From the NCBI GenBank assembly GCA_903886975.1, contig CAISOB010000082.1, positions 1-64,000 of the forward strand: a stretch of 64,000 nt of DNA. The letters are read 5' to 3'. Shown here piece after piece: positions 10,355-18,491 of this stretch; position 1 is the stretch's first letter, and every line of letters begins with the position of its first letter. Below the pieces are notes generated by a model. It was given only the letters and a program-made list of their open reading frames with translations. It searched no databases and had not been told where the DNA came from. Made by a program: the position numbers and the translations under genes. The DNA is from an uncultured beta proteobacterium. GTDB taxonomy: Bacteria; Pseudomonadota; Gammaproteobacteria; Burkholderiales; Rhodocyclaceae.

Positions 10355-11572
10355 CTATTTCTTCTTCAGACCGGAAGAGATCTTCAGATACTTCTCGGGC
10401 ACATCGACATCAGCGGAGTGGATGTAGCCCTTGCCGAAGATGTACGTATCCTGGAGCAGCAGAACGAAATTGTTGAGCTTGACGCCGGTCGAACCATCGA
10501 CGTAATACGAGCCGCCCCACTTCGCGCCCGGCGTGTACTTGCTGAAGGCCGTGAAGATGTCCTTCATGTTGGTCATCTTCGATTTGCCGTCGATGACGTT
10601 GATCGCGTGCTGGGTCAGGCCGACCGTGGCGCTGTAGGGGAAGGAATACGACCAGGTGCCGAGGCGTCCCGCGCCGCCCTTGGCGACGACCGCCGCCTCG
10701 ACCTTCTTCATGATCGCCGGGAAATCGCCCTGTTCGGCCTTGAGGTCGATGCCGAGCGCGCCCGGATAACCGAGCAGCGGCGAGGGCAGGCTGGCTTCAA
10801 CGAAGGTGCCGCCGAATTCGACGACCTGGCGGATCAGCGGTTCGGTGTGCGCGTCGTTGGTGGCGTAGAAGCTGGTGTCCTTGCCGTACTTCTTGATCCA
10901 CTTCGGAACGTTTTCGAGCATGAACTGCTGCGCGCCGACGACGCCGACGTCGGAAAGCGGATCGGGCGCCGTCTCGAAAACGAACTTGACGCCGAGATCG
11001 TTGCACGCCTGTTCGAAGACCATGCGGCGGCGCGCCAGCGTCTCGACGCTCATGTGCCGCGGGAAGGAGATGTGCACGAAGGTCTTGGCGCCGAGCTGCT
11101 TGGCGGCCCAGATGACGCGATAGCCGGCCGAGATGAAGTCGTTGCGCATGATCAGGTCGGCGACCTTGCCGATGACCAGCGGATCTTCCTGCGGCACCCC
11201 GCCGAGCAGCAGGATTTCGGGCCGCATTTCGCGCACGCGGCGGAAGCCTTCGGTTGCGCCGGGAACCGCTTGGTTCATGACGATGGCCTTCATCAGCGGA
11301 TCGTTGGCCAGCGAGACGATTTGCGAAATCGTCGTTTCCTGTTCAGCGGCGAAATTGTTCGGATAGGTCAGGTGCTGGATCATGCCGCCGTTCTTGACGT
11401 CGCCGTACTCCTTGATCATCGCCTCGGCGCCGCGGACTTCGTCCTCGCCCTGGTTGACCGTGCCGGTGATGATGCCGACGTGATAAGCCGCCGCGGCTTG
11501 CGCCACGGAAGCGGGAACAGCAGTGCACAGCAGCAGTGCGAGACATGCCACGGTCTTGCGTACGATCATCAT
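10355..11572 (-). CDS. DUF3798-type periplasmic substrate-binding protein
   Basis: The 405-residue protein has a signal peptide (MMIVRKTVACLALLLCTAVPASVAQA, likely cleaved before AAAYHVGI). The mature part looks like a type-1 periplasmic-binding fold: YHVGIITGTVNQGEDEVRGAE, IVSLANDPLMKAIVMNQAVPG, TFVHISFPRHMS, DTSFYATNDAHTEPLIRQVVEFGG. I recognise this as DUF3798, a family I recall mainly from anaerobic Firmicutes, Fusobacteria and Spirochaetes. The start is the ATG at 11572 (or 11569), preceded by AAGGGGG at good spacing; longer in-frame extensions lack a signal peptide. It is the first gene of the importer operon, and the ligand is unknown. Confidence 0.88.
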   Translation of the reverse strand: MMIVRKTVACLALLLCTAVPASVAQAAAAYHVGIITGTVNQGEDEVRGAEAMIKEYGDVKNGGMIQHLTYPNNFAAEQETTISQIVSLANDPLMKAIVMNQAVPGATEGFRRVREMRPEILLLGGVPQEDPLVIGKVADLIMRNDFISAGYRVIWAAKQLGAKTFVHISFPRHMSVETLARRRMVFEQACNDLGVKFVFETAPDPLSDVGVVGAQQFMLENVPKWIKKYGKDTSFYATNDAHTEPLIRQVVEFGGTFVEASLPSPLLGYPGALGIDLKAEQGDFPAIMKKVEAAVVAKGGAGRLGTWSYSFPYSATVGLTQHAINVIDGKSKMTNMKDIFTAFSKYTPGAKWGGSYYVDGSTGVKLNNFVLLLQDTYIFGKGYIHSADVDVPEKYLKISSGLKKK

Positions 11573-11696
11573 AGAGCCCCCTTGAATGTCCACCGGAAGA
11601 TGGAAATGTATTGTTAAACCCTCGAAACGGTCGTGTCCGGGCGAAGCGCGAGCCAGCCAAGCCAATCAGGAACGACGATCCCCTCAAAGACGCAAA

Positions 11697-11725
11697 AGTA
11701 TTCCCACCTTCGGTCGTCGTGTCAA
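11697..11725 (-). promoter_or_regulatory. Sigma-70-like promoter of the DUF3798 importer operon
   Basis: On the minus strand a perfect -35 hexamer TTGACA (11725-11720) and AATACT as -10 (11702-11697) are separated by exactly 17 bases. The predicted start is near 11690, leaving a leader of about 118 bases before the ATG at 11572. This is the best promoter match in the 313-base divergent gap 11573-11885. Confidence 0.6.
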
Positions 11726-11751
11726 TATCGAACTTCGGCCGCGGTGTCGGG

Positions 11752-11764
11752 AAAGAAATTCTTT
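11752..11764. promoter_or_regulatory. Candidate operator palindrome in the importer/RpiR divergent region
   Basis: AAAGAA-A-TTCTTT is a perfect 13-base odd palindrome, flanked by GGG and (offset by two bases) CCC. It lies 27 bases upstream of the importer -35 box and about 120 bases before the regulator gene. RpiR/MurR family regulators bind short AT-rich palindromes, so this is a candidate site for the adjacent regulator. Downstream, GTGTAA is repeated at 11811 and 11842, 31 bases apart. The remainder of the 313-base gap shows nothing I can name. Confidence 0.4.
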
Positions 11765-11885
11765 ATCCCGTGAAATCATGTTCTTGTGCGATTAATCCGG
11801 GCCGGACACGGTGTAAATAATTTTTCCTGCCACCGCGTTTCGTGTAATTATTGTTCCAAAGACCTCAATTTCAGGGTGGATTCAA

Positions 11886-12773
11886 GTGCCGCAAGTTTCA
11901 CTCCAGCAGCAAGCCACGGTAACCATCAAGGACATCGTTGCCCGGGCCGTCCCCAGCCTCACTCCGGCGCACCGGCGCATGGCCGACTACGTGCTGGCGC
12001 ACTCGTTTCGCGCTGCGACGATGACCATAGACGAATTGGCCGAGGCGACCGGCGTCTCGATCGCCACCGTCAATCGTTTCGCGCATACCCTCGGGTTCTC
12101 GGGGTTTCAGGCGTTCCGCGCCGAACTTGTGCGCGGCTACGAGAGCGCGCTCGCGCCGGTTGAAAAACTGCGCAAGGCACTCACCCGCAGTTCATCGGCA
12201 GCCGAGATCATGGCTGCGGCATTGCTGGACAACCAGAATAACCTCGAAAGAATACGCGCAAGCCTGCCGCCGGCGATCTGCGATCAGATCGTGCGCGCCA
12301 TCCTCGACGCCAAACGATTGCTCGTCGCGGGTTTCGGCAACAGCGGCTACCTCGCAGGAATGCTCGCGCATGGCCTCGAAATGTATTGCAACCATGCGCA
12401 GTCACTCGCGGATATCGGCGGTTCTTCGCATTGCGCGCGGGCGCTGTTCAAACTGCAGAAACAAGACGTGGTAATCGTCATCTCATTCCCGCGCTACGTG
12501 AAGGACGCCATCATCGTCGCACGCAAGGCCCGCGAACGCGGCGCCCACGTCATCATTCTGACCGATTCGCCGACTTCGCCGCTGGCCGCCCTCGGCGACA
12601 TCACGCTCTACGTCCAGTCGGCCAGCCGCTTCAATGCGACATCGGACTCGACGGCGCACGCCGTGATCGAAGCGCTGTGCGTCGCCGTCGCTCGCTGTGC
12701 CAGGAACTCGGTCGAGTCGGCCGCCGCGATGACCGAGTTTGTCCTGCCCTGGCTGCACCAAGAGGGGGATTGA
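11886..12773 (+). CDS. MurR/RpiR family transcriptional regulator
   Basis: The 295-residue regulator has an N-terminal RpiR helix-turn-helix (about 14-90; TIDELAEATGVSIATVNRFAHTLGFSGFQAFRAEL) and a C-terminal SIS sugar-isomerase domain (about 120-270; LLVAGFGNSGYLAGMLAHGLE, VVIVISFPRYVKDAIIVARKARERGAHVIILTD). The SIS domain normally binds a phosphosugar or metabolite effector. The start is a GTG preceded by CAGGGTGG. It is divergent from the ABC importer and immediately upstream of an isoaspartyl peptidase, so it probably controls both arms of the locus. Confidence 0.93.
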   Translation: MPQVSLQQQATVTIKDIVARAVPSLTPAHRRMADYVLAHSFRAATMTIDELAEATGVSIATVNRFAHTLGFSGFQAFRAELVRGYESALAPVEKLRKALTRSSSAAEIMAAALLDNQNNLERIRASLPPAICDQIVRAILDAKRLLVAGFGNSGYLAGMLAHGLEMYCNHAQSLADIGGSSHCARALFKLQKQDVVIVISFPRYVKDAIIVARKARERGAHVIILTDSPTSPLAALGDITLYVQSASRFNATSDSTAHAVIEALCVAVARCARNSVESAAAMTEFVLPWLHQEGD

Positions 12774-12778
12774 AACCC

Positions 12779-13738
12779 ATGAAGTCGGTCATTGCCATTC
12801 ACGGCGGCGCCGGTACGATCACCCGTTCGGCGCTCGGCGCGGCGCAGGAAAGAGAGTATCTGGACGCACTCGAGCAGGTGCTCGCAGGCGGCCAGGGCAT
12901 TCTGGAAAAGGGCGGCAGCGCGCTCGACGCGGTGACCGAGGCGGTCGTTCGCCTCGAGGAATGTCCGCTCTTCAATGCCGGAAAAGGCGCGGTATTCACC
13001 CAGGCGGGCACCCACGAACTCGATGCGGCAATCATGGACGGCAGCTCGCTGGCGGCCGGGGCGGTGGCCTGCGTCAAATCGATACGCAATCCGATCCAGG
13101 CCGCGCGCGCGGTCATGGAAGACGGGCGCCACGTTCTCCTGGTCGGCGCGGGGGCGGAACAATTTGCTATCGATGCGGGGCTGGAGGCCGTCACTCCGGA
13201 TTACTACTTTACCCAGGCGCGTTATGACCAGTGGAAGCTCGCGCAGAAGAGCCATGCGCAGCACCTGCTCGACCATGACGCGCAAAGCCTGATGCGGGAA
13301 GCGGCGCCGCTCGATCCGGGAACGAAGATGGGCACCGTCGGCGCGGTGGCCCTCGATGCCCAGGGCAATCTCGCTGCGGCGACCTCAACCGGCGGCGTGA
13401 CCAACAAGCGGGTCGGGCGGGTCGGCGACAGCTCGCTGATCGGCGCCGGCTGCTACGCCAATAACCGCACCGTGGCCGTGTCCTGTACCGGCTCCGGGGA
13501 AATGTTCATGCGCCTCCTTTGCGCCTACGACGTCAGCGCTCTAATCGAATACGGCGCCCGGACTCTGGAGCGGGCGTGCCAAATCGTGGTCATGGAAAAA
13601 CTGCCGATGATAGCCGGGCGCGGCGGACTCATCGCCGTCGACCGCCTGGGCAATATCTGCCTGCCGTTCAATACCGAAGGCATGTATCGCGGCCACGCCC
13701 GGGCCGGCGGTCCGCGCCAGGTGGCCATCTATGGCTGA
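12779..13738 (+). CDS. iaaA: Isoaspartyl peptidase / plant-type L-asparaginase (Ntn hydrolase)
   Basis: The 319-residue precursor belongs to the threonine Ntn-hydrolase family and would autocleave to expose Thr186 (KMGTVGAVALDAQGN). Family motifs are present: SVIAIHGGAG at the N-terminus, NAGKGAVFTQAGTHELDAAIMDG (66-88), TSTGGVTNKRVGRVGDSSLIGAG (202-224) and the second-half CTGSGE. Such enzymes hydrolyse beta-aspartyl dipeptides and L-asparagine. The ATG follows an AGAGGGGG ribosome site five bases after the regulator stop. It overlaps the next peptidase gene by 8 bases. Context suggests it acts on imported peptides. Confidence 0.93.
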   Translation: MKSVIAIHGGAGTITRSALGAAQEREYLDALEQVLAGGQGILEKGGSALDAVTEAVVRLEECPLFNAGKGAVFTQAGTHELDAAIMDGSSLAAGAVACVKSIRNPIQAARAVMEDGRHVLLVGAGAEQFAIDAGLEAVTPDYYFTQARYDQWKLAQKSHAQHLLDHDAQSLMREAAPLDPGTKMGTVGAVALDAQGNLAAATSTGGVTNKRVGRVGDSSLIGAGCYANNRTVAVSCTGSGEMFMRLLCAYDVSALIEYGARTLERACQIVVMEKLPMIAGRGGLIAVDRLGNICLPFNTEGMYRGHARAGGPRQVAIYG

Positions 13739-14879
13739 ACGACTGAGCGGCGACGAACTGGTCGCGCTGATCCGGCGGGTGTTCGATCCCATCGGTCAGG
13801 ACCGGTCGCTCGCCATCCTGGTCGATCTGCCCGATGCCCGGCTTCCCGACAATGGCGATTGGGCCGCCCGGCGGCGCATTGCGGCCGACTGGCTGGACGA
13901 GCTTCAGGCGCACTGCGCCGAACTTGCCCTGAGCCCGGTGATGGTGTTCTTTCGCAACGCCCGCAGCAACAATGGCGAACTGCCGGAACGCTGCTGGATT
14001 TACGCCGGCGGCGAAATGCCGCAGTGCGCCGAAGAACTCGACCCGGCAGCCGCTCTTTCCTTTGCCGAAGTGTTCGCGACGCACGCGCTGCTGCTCGCGC
14101 CGACCGAGTTCTCGGCCACCGCGCCCTTGAAGATGGCGGCGAAGCAATACGGCTTTCGCGCGGCCACGATGGGTGGTTTTTGCGCCGGCATGATTCCGGC
14201 CCTGCGCCTCGACTACACCGAGGTCAATCGCCGTGTTGCCTATCTGAAAGCGCGCCTGGACCAGGCGACCGGCGCCGCACTGCATTTCGCCTATCCGGGC
14301 GGCGAAGCCTCGCTTTTTCTCGACCTGCGCTTTCGCCGCGCGCACGCCTCGGGCGGCCTGTTGCCGAACCGGGGGATGGCCGGCAATCTGCCGTCGGGCG
14401 AGGCCTACATAGTGCCATTCGAGGGCGAGAGCGAGCCGAGCCGCAGCGCTGGCGAGCTGCCGGTGCAGTTCGGCGCGGAAGTGGTGCGCTATCGAATCGC
14501 CAACAACCGGGCGGTCGAAGTGTTAAGTGCAGGGCCCGCGTCGCGCGCCGAAGCCGAACATCTGCGGTGCGAACCGGCCTACGGCAATGTCGCCGAACTC
14601 GGCCTCGGCGTTCTGGCGCAGTTTGGCGTCAAGCCGGTCGGCGAAATTCTTCTCGACGAAAAACTCGGGCTGCATATCGCTTTCGGCCGCAGCGAACACT
14701 TCGGCGGGCAGGTCGGTCCGGCCGATTTCTCGAGCCCCGATGCGGTGATTCACATCGATCGCGTGTACCTTCCGGAAACCCAGCCCGACGTTGTGGCCAG
14801 AAGCGTCGATCTCATTCTGGATGACGGGACGCCCCTGGCGCTCATGCGCGACGGACAATATGTCGTTGACTTCAACTAG
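13731..14879 (+). CDS. M29-like (aminopeptidase T-type) metallopeptidase
   Basis: The 382-residue protein is not close to well-known proteobacterial peptidases but shows the layout of leucyl aminopeptidase/aminopeptidase T (M29-like, COG2309). It has NLPSGEAYIVPFEGE (219-233), NVAELGLG (286-293), LLDEKLGLHIAFGRSEHFGG (307-326) and HIDRVYLP (341-348). Probable metal ligands by analogy are Glu223, Glu289, His315, His341 and Asp343. The N-terminal half lacks strong landmarks, so it may be a divergent subfamily. It is translationally coupled to iaaA (8-base overlap). Together they suggest sequential breakdown of small peptides in the cytoplasm. Confidence 0.7.
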   Translation: MAERLSGDELVALIRRVFDPIGQDRSLAILVDLPDARLPDNGDWAARRRIAADWLDELQAHCAELALSPVMVFFRNARSNNGELPERCWIYAGGEMPQCAEELDPAAALSFAEVFATHALLLAPTEFSATAPLKMAAKQYGFRAATMGGFCAGMIPALRLDYTEVNRRVAYLKARLDQATGAALHFAYPGGEASLFLDLRFRRAHASGGLLPNRGMAGNLPSGEAYIVPFEGESEPSRSAGELPVQFGAEVVRYRIANNRAVEVLSAGPASRAEAEHLRCEPAYGNVAELGLGVLAQFGVKPVGEILLDEKLGLHIAFGRSEHFGGQVGPADFSSPDAVIHIDRVYLPETQPDVVARSVDLILDDGTPLALMRDGQYVVDFN

Positions 14880-15138
14880 GGTGTGTTTTCCTTCGACGGG
14901 CGGTCACGCAAGCGCGCGGCAACGCCGCGCGGGGTGACAGTACAAGCGTGTTTGTGCGAGTATCCACCCGTGCGTGCGCTCCCGCGCGCGCCGCGCTTGC
15001 AAACGGCAATCGCTATGCATGTTGAATTCGTGCATTGATATCTGCCGGCAAATTGGATAATCTGGGGACGGTGGCTCGTGTTTTTTCTAGCACCTGACCA
15101 TTTGTTACTGCTTCTAAACTCAAACTGCGAGATCTGCT
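14880..15138. other. 259-base gap with GC hairpin and possible yqjD promoter
   Basis: CGCGCGGC (14913-14920) and GCCGCGCG (14924-14931) form an 8-bp hairpin with a 3-base loop after the peptidase gene, but no U-tract follows. Further on, TTGATA at 15035-15040 and GATAAT at 15056-15061 could form a sigma-70 promoter for the yqjD-like gene, though their spacing is 15 bases, shorter than ideal. A repeated TGCA flanks TTGAATTC at 15017-15034. No gene is supported here. Confidence 0.35.
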
Positions 15139-15459
15139 ATGTCTGAAACCATCGAAATGTCCAACAACAGCAAAGAGAAACTCATCGCCGACATGAAAGT
15201 CGTCGTGGCCGATGCCGAGGAAATCCTGCGCGCAACCGCCGGCATCGCCGGTGAGAAAATGGCCGACCTGCGCGAGCGCATCGGCGAGCGTCTGCGCGAT
15301 GCCCGCGTGCGCATCGACGATGCCGAAGCGGTGCTGGTTGACAAGACCAAAGCGGCGGCGCGCGCCACCGACGACTTCGTCAACGAAAATCCGTGGCAGG
15401 CTGTCGGCATCGCCGCCGGAATCGGCGTACTGCTCGGCATCATCATCGGTCGCCGCTAG
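15139..15459 (+). CDS. yqjD: DUF883 (ElaB/YgaM/YqjD) membrane-anchored protein
   Basis: The 106-residue protein has an amphipathic helical N-terminal region (about 10-80, KEKLIADMKVVVADAEEILRAT and RERIGERLRDARVRIDDAEAVL) and the family C-terminus NPWQAVGIAAGIGVLLGIIIGRR, a glycine-zipper membrane anchor. E. coli YqjD is inner-membrane anchored and associates with ribosomes in stationary phase. It is the first gene of a four-gene cassette with yqjE- and yqjK-like genes, as in enterobacteria. Confidence 0.9.
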   Translation: MSETIEMSNNSKEKLIADMKVVVADAEEILRATAGIAGEKMADLRERIGERLRDARVRIDDAEAVLVDKTKAAARATDDFVNENPWQAVGIAAGIGVLLGIIIGRR

Positions 15460-15473
15460 GCTCGGCCTGCGGC

Positions 15474-15878
15474 ATGAGCGATAGCGACGAGGGCGGCGGC
15501 CTGTTCGCCGCCTTGAAGAATATTGCCGCGACCTTGCTCGCTGGCGGCAGGACGCGGCTTGAACTTCTCGGCAACGAAATCGAAGAAGAGAAGCGTCGCG
15601 CCGTTTATCTCTTCGTCATGGCACAGGCGATGCTGTTCTGTTGCGGTGTCGGTGTGCTGCTCGCGGTCGCTTTTCTGACCGCGCTGTTCTGGGATAACCG
15701 CTTGCTGGTGCTCGGCGCGAGCTGCGCATTGTTTCTCGTCCTCGCCTGGTTCTTCTATTCTCGCGTAACGCGCGAAACGCAGCGCTCCGAGGGTGTTTTT
15801 GCCGCGAGCATCGCCGAACTACAGGAAGACCTGCGCCAATTGAAAGCGGCTTTTGGCCATGAATCCCGGCCTGAATGA
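15474..15878 (+). CDS. yqjE: YqjE-like phage holin family membrane protein
   Basis: The 134-residue protein has a cytoplasmic amphipathic N-terminus (LFAALKNIAATLLAGGRTRLELLGNEIEEEKRR), two adjacent membrane helices (about 43-66 and 70-94) and a charged C-terminal helix. This matches the YqjE/holin_3-6 superfamily; no lytic role is implied. It lies 14 bases after yqjD, and its last 20 bases overlap the following gene. Probably a subunit or partner of a membrane assembly with YqjD and YqjK. Confidence 0.85.
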   Translation: MSDSDEGGGLFAALKNIAATLLAGGRTRLELLGNEIEEEKRRAVYLFVMAQAMLFCCGVGVLLAVAFLTALFWDNRLLVLGASCALFLVLAWFFYSRVTRETQRSEGVFAASIAELQEDLRQLKAAFGHESRPE

Positions 15879-16173
15879 GCTGCATTTGCGGCGTGGCCGC
15901 CTGCTCGAACGCATCGCCGCGCAGCGCGCGGCATTGCGCAGCGATGCGCAGCCGGTGTACGCCGCCCTGTACAAGACCGATCGCCTGCTCGCGCGCGTGC
16001 ATTCGGCGGTCGATTACGTCAAGAAGCACCCAAGCATCGCCGTGCTGGCGACGGCGGGGCTGTTCTTCATCAGGGGCAAGGGGATTTGGGGCTTGGCCAA
16101 ACGCGGTTTTCTCGCCTGGCGAATCTGGCAGACATTCAGCAAGAAGCTCGTCGCGCTACGCGGCCATACATGA
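15859..16173 (+). CDS. YqjK-like small membrane-associated protein
   Basis: The 104-residue protein begins MNPGLNELHLRRGRLLERIAAQRAAL, the start typical of YqjK-like proteins, followed by a helical region and a moderately hydrophobic stretch HPSIAVLATAGLFFIRGKGIWGLAKRGFLAW (about 59-89). The ATG at 15859 is preferred over an in-frame TTG two codons earlier. It overlaps yqjE upstream and the next gene downstream (ATGA), completing the yqjDEK order known from enterobacteria. Biochemical function is not established. Confidence 0.8.
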   Translation: MNPGLNELHLRRGRLLERIAAQRAALRSDAQPVYAALYKTDRLLARVHSAVDYVKKHPSIAVLATAGLFFIRGKGIWGLAKRGFLAWRIWQTFSKKLVALRGHT

Positions 16174-16478
16174 GCGACGAAGTAAAGTCCGAGCCCAGGT
16201 CCACCTTGATCTCGCGCATGCTGGCTTCGCAGAAGAAGCAGGCGCGCGGATTCGTTGCCGATGTCGTGAGCCTGCGCGGCCTCATGCCGCTGATGATGAA
16301 ACACCGCAACGGCGGTACGTGGACGGCGCACGAAAAGGCGGAGCTGCTAAAGCAACTGCGCATGCTCTCGCGCGTTTCGCCCTACTTGCTGTTCCTGCTC
16401 CTGCCCGGCTCGGCGCTGCTCTTGCCGATCTACGCCTGGTGGCTCGACAGGCGGCGCAAGCCGCGCGCTATTCCCTAG
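16170..16478 (+). CDS. Small LETM1-like membrane protein
   Basis: The 102-residue protein ends the yqjDEK-like cassette and is coupled to it by an ATGA overlap. Its C-terminal half has a membrane helix (SPYLLFLLLPGSALLLPIYAWWL) followed by a basic tail DRRRKPRA. The stretch LKQLRMLSRVSPYLLFLLLPGSALLLPI resembles the membrane segment of LETM1-like proteins, but the match is short and I treat it as a resemblance only. Its stop codon overlaps the stop of the convergent uracil-DNA glycosylase gene in a shared CTAG. Confidence 0.65.
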   Translation: MSDEVKSEPRSTLISRMLASQKKQARGFVADVVSLRGLMPLMMKHRNGGTWTAHEKAELLKQLRMLSRVSPYLLFLLLPGSALLLPIYAWWLDRRRKPRAIP

Positions 16479-17203
16479 GTCCAAATACCCAGGTCGCGCA
16501 ACTGCTTTGTTGCCGCTTCCGCCCAGCCGCGGTTGGCGGCCGGACTCGCCGGGCTCGGGTGCAGAATCCGGCCGATGCGCACGCGGCTGCCGGCGAGCGC
16601 TTGCGCGGCGCGCGCCTCGGCGAAACCGCCGATGCCGATCACCCACTCTGCGTCAAGGGCGGCGACGACTTGCCGCAGATGCGCGTCGCAAGCGGCATAA
16701 AGCGGCGCCGCCTCGTTTGACGGCAGCTTGTCGGGGGTGAGGTTGCGGCCCTGATCGAAAAAAGCCAGCGGGCAGTAGTTGGCGACGAAGTACTCGGCGA
16801 AGAATGCCTCGGCACTCCCGAAACGCTGCTGGAACAAGCCCCACAGGCGGCGGCCGCTGACCTCGGAACGCGTGCAGGCGAAGCCCTCGATCGGCCGTTT
16901 GGGATTGCTCTGCGCCGGTTGCGCGATGGCGGCTTCGATTTGCATCCAGTCACGCACGGCGGCAATCTCGCCGAAGGGAACGCCACACTGCACCATGCCG
17001 AAAGGTCCGGGGTTCATACCGACGAAGATCAATTTCTTGCGCCCGGCCGCAAAGCGGCGCAAGTAGAGTTCGTGCGGCACCCAGGCATAGGTGAGCGGAT
17101 TGTAGATGTGCGAGACCGGCGGCGCGAAGGCCAGCGTCTCGACGCGTGCCGACAATTCGATGGCGGCGGCGATCAGCGTTGCGGCGACGCCGTTCTCAGG
17201 CAA
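16475..17203 (-). CDS. SMUG1-type uracil-DNA glycosylase
   Basis: Removes uracil and oxidised pyrimidines from DNA. The 242-residue protein has the SMUG1 motif 1 FVGMNPGPFGMVQCGVPFGE (60-79) and motif 2 ILHPSPASPAANRGW (about 213-227), whose HPSPAS loop inserts into the helix. YNPLTYAWVPHELYLRR is also typical. The start is a TTG with a strong AAAAGGAG site six bases upstream, inside the end of ampG (8-base overlap). Bacterial SMUG1 is less common than family 1 UNG; the sequence is otherwise unremarkable. Confidence 0.92.
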   Translation of the reverse strand: MPENGVAATLIAAAIELSARVETLAFAPPVSHIYNPLTYAWVPHELYLRRFAAGRKKLIFVGMNPGPFGMVQCGVPFGEIAAVRDWMQIEAAIAQPAQSNPKRPIEGFACTRSEVSGRRLWGLFQQRFGSAEAFFAEYFVANYCPLAFFDQGRNLTPDKLPSNEAAPLYAACDAHLRQVVAALDAEWVIGIGGFAEARAAQALAGSRVRIGRILHPSPASPAANRGWAEAATKQLRDLGIWT

Positions 17204-18491
17204 CTTGCGCTCCTTTTGCGCCCACGGGATTCCACGGCGCGACGCGTGAGAGCAGCAACATGCCGGGGATTGCGAGAACGGTGCACATCAGGAAGAACTG
17301 AACCCAGCCGAGATTTTCGATCAGCCAGCCGGCCGAGGCGTTGATGAAGGTACGCGGCACGGCGGCAAGGCTCGTGAACAAGGCGAATTGCGTCGCCGTA
17401 TACGCCGGGTGCGTGGCGCGCGCGATGAAGGCGACGAAAGCGGCCGTGCCGAGGCCGACGCCGAGCGCCTCGAAGCCGATCACCGCGGCGAGCGCCAGCC
17501 GTTGATCGACGCCGATCAGCGTGTGCGGACCGAGCCAGGCGAGCCAGGCGAAGCCGAGTATCGACGACAGCTGCACGGCGCCGAACAGCCACAGCGCACG
17601 GTTGATCCCGAGCCGCACCATCCACAGGCCACCGAGCAGCGCGCCGATGACTGCGGGCCACAGGCCGGCGTGCTTGGCGATCAGGCCGACATCGGTCTTG
17701 GTGAAGCCCATGGCCAGGTAGAAGGGTGTTGCCAAGGCCGTGCACAAGGAATCGCCGAGCTTGTAGAGAAAGATGAAGGCGAGCACGGCGAGCGCGCCGC
17801 GCAGGCCGGCGCGGCCCAGGAATTCATTGAACGGTTCGACGACGGCGGCGCGCAGGGTACGCGGCGCGGCGTGCGCGGCCGCCGGTTCGCTGACCAGGAG
17901 AATCATGACCATACCGGGCAGCATGAAGGCGGCCGTGATCCAGAACACCTGCGACCACGGCAGGAGGTCGGCGAGGATCAGCGACAGCGAACCGGGAACG
18001 AGGCCCGCGATGCGGTAGGCATTGACATGCACGGCATTGCCGAGACCGAGTTCGGCTTCGGCCAGGAGTTCGCGCCGGTAGGCGTCGAGGGCGATGTCCT
18101 GTGTTGCCGAGAACAGCGCAATCAGCGTTGCGAGCCACAGCACCGGCGTGATTTCGGTGCTCGGCGACAGGCTGCCGAGCAGGCCGATGCACAGCAGCAG
18201 CGCGATCTGCATCAGCAGCGACCAGCTGCGCCGCCGGCCGAGCAGCGGCAGCGCGTAGCGGTCGAGGAGCGGCGACCAGAGGAATTTCCAGGTGTAGGGG
18301 AACTGGATCAGGGTGAAGAAACCGATGGTCGTGAGTTTCACGCCTTCGCTGTACAGCCACGCGGGAACGAGATTGAGGAGCAGATAGAGCGGCAGCCCGG
18401 AACTGAAACCGGTAAACACGCAGATCAGCATCTTGCGCGTCAGCAAGACCTGCAGCGAGTTCGGCAAGCGTCGCTGCAAAGCGTCGGTCAT
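17196..18491 (-). CDS. ampG: AmpG-type muropeptide permease (MFS)
   Basis: The 431-residue major-facilitator protein has about 12 predicted helices. The motifs GFSSGLPLYLLLNLVPAWLYSEGVKLTTIGFFTLIQFPYTWKFLWSPLLDR and ATQDIALDAYRRELL are diagnostic for AmpG, which imports anhydromuropeptides from the periplasm for cell-wall recycling. Its ATG shares one base with the metW stop (TGATG), so it lies in the metX-metW-ampG-glycosylase transcription unit. No beta-lactamase gene is nearby; a recycling role is the simplest reading. Confidence 0.93.
   Translation of the reverse strand: MTDALQRRLPNSLQVLLTRKMLICVFTGFSSGLPLYLLLNLVPAWLYSEGVKLTTIGFFTLIQFPYTWKFLWSPLLDRYALPLLGRRRSWSLLMQIALLLCIGLLGSLSPSTEITPVLWLATLIALFSATQDIALDAYRRELLAEAELGLGNAVHVNAYRIAGLVPGSLSLILADLLPWSQVFWITAAFMLPGMVMILLVSEPAAAHAAPRTLRAAVVEPFNEFLGRAGLRGALAVLAFIFLYKLGDSLCTALATPFYLAMGFTKTDVGLIAKHAGLWPAVIGALLGGLWMVRLGINRALWLFGAVQLSSILGFAWLAWLGPHTLIGVDQRLALAAVIGFEALGVGLGTAAFVAFIARATHPAYTATQFALFTSLAAVPRTFINASAGWLIENLGWVQFFLMCTVLAIPGMLLLSRVAPWNPVGAKGAQVA

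Noticed and set aside
14913..14931. GC hairpin after the M29-like peptidase gene as a terminator
   Set aside because: The stem is strong but is followed by GGGTGACAG, with no T-tract, so it is not called an intrinsic terminator.
15474..15878. Holin-like gene as sign of a prophage
   Set aside because: It is the YqjE-type protein in a yqjD/yqjK context with no phage genes nearby.
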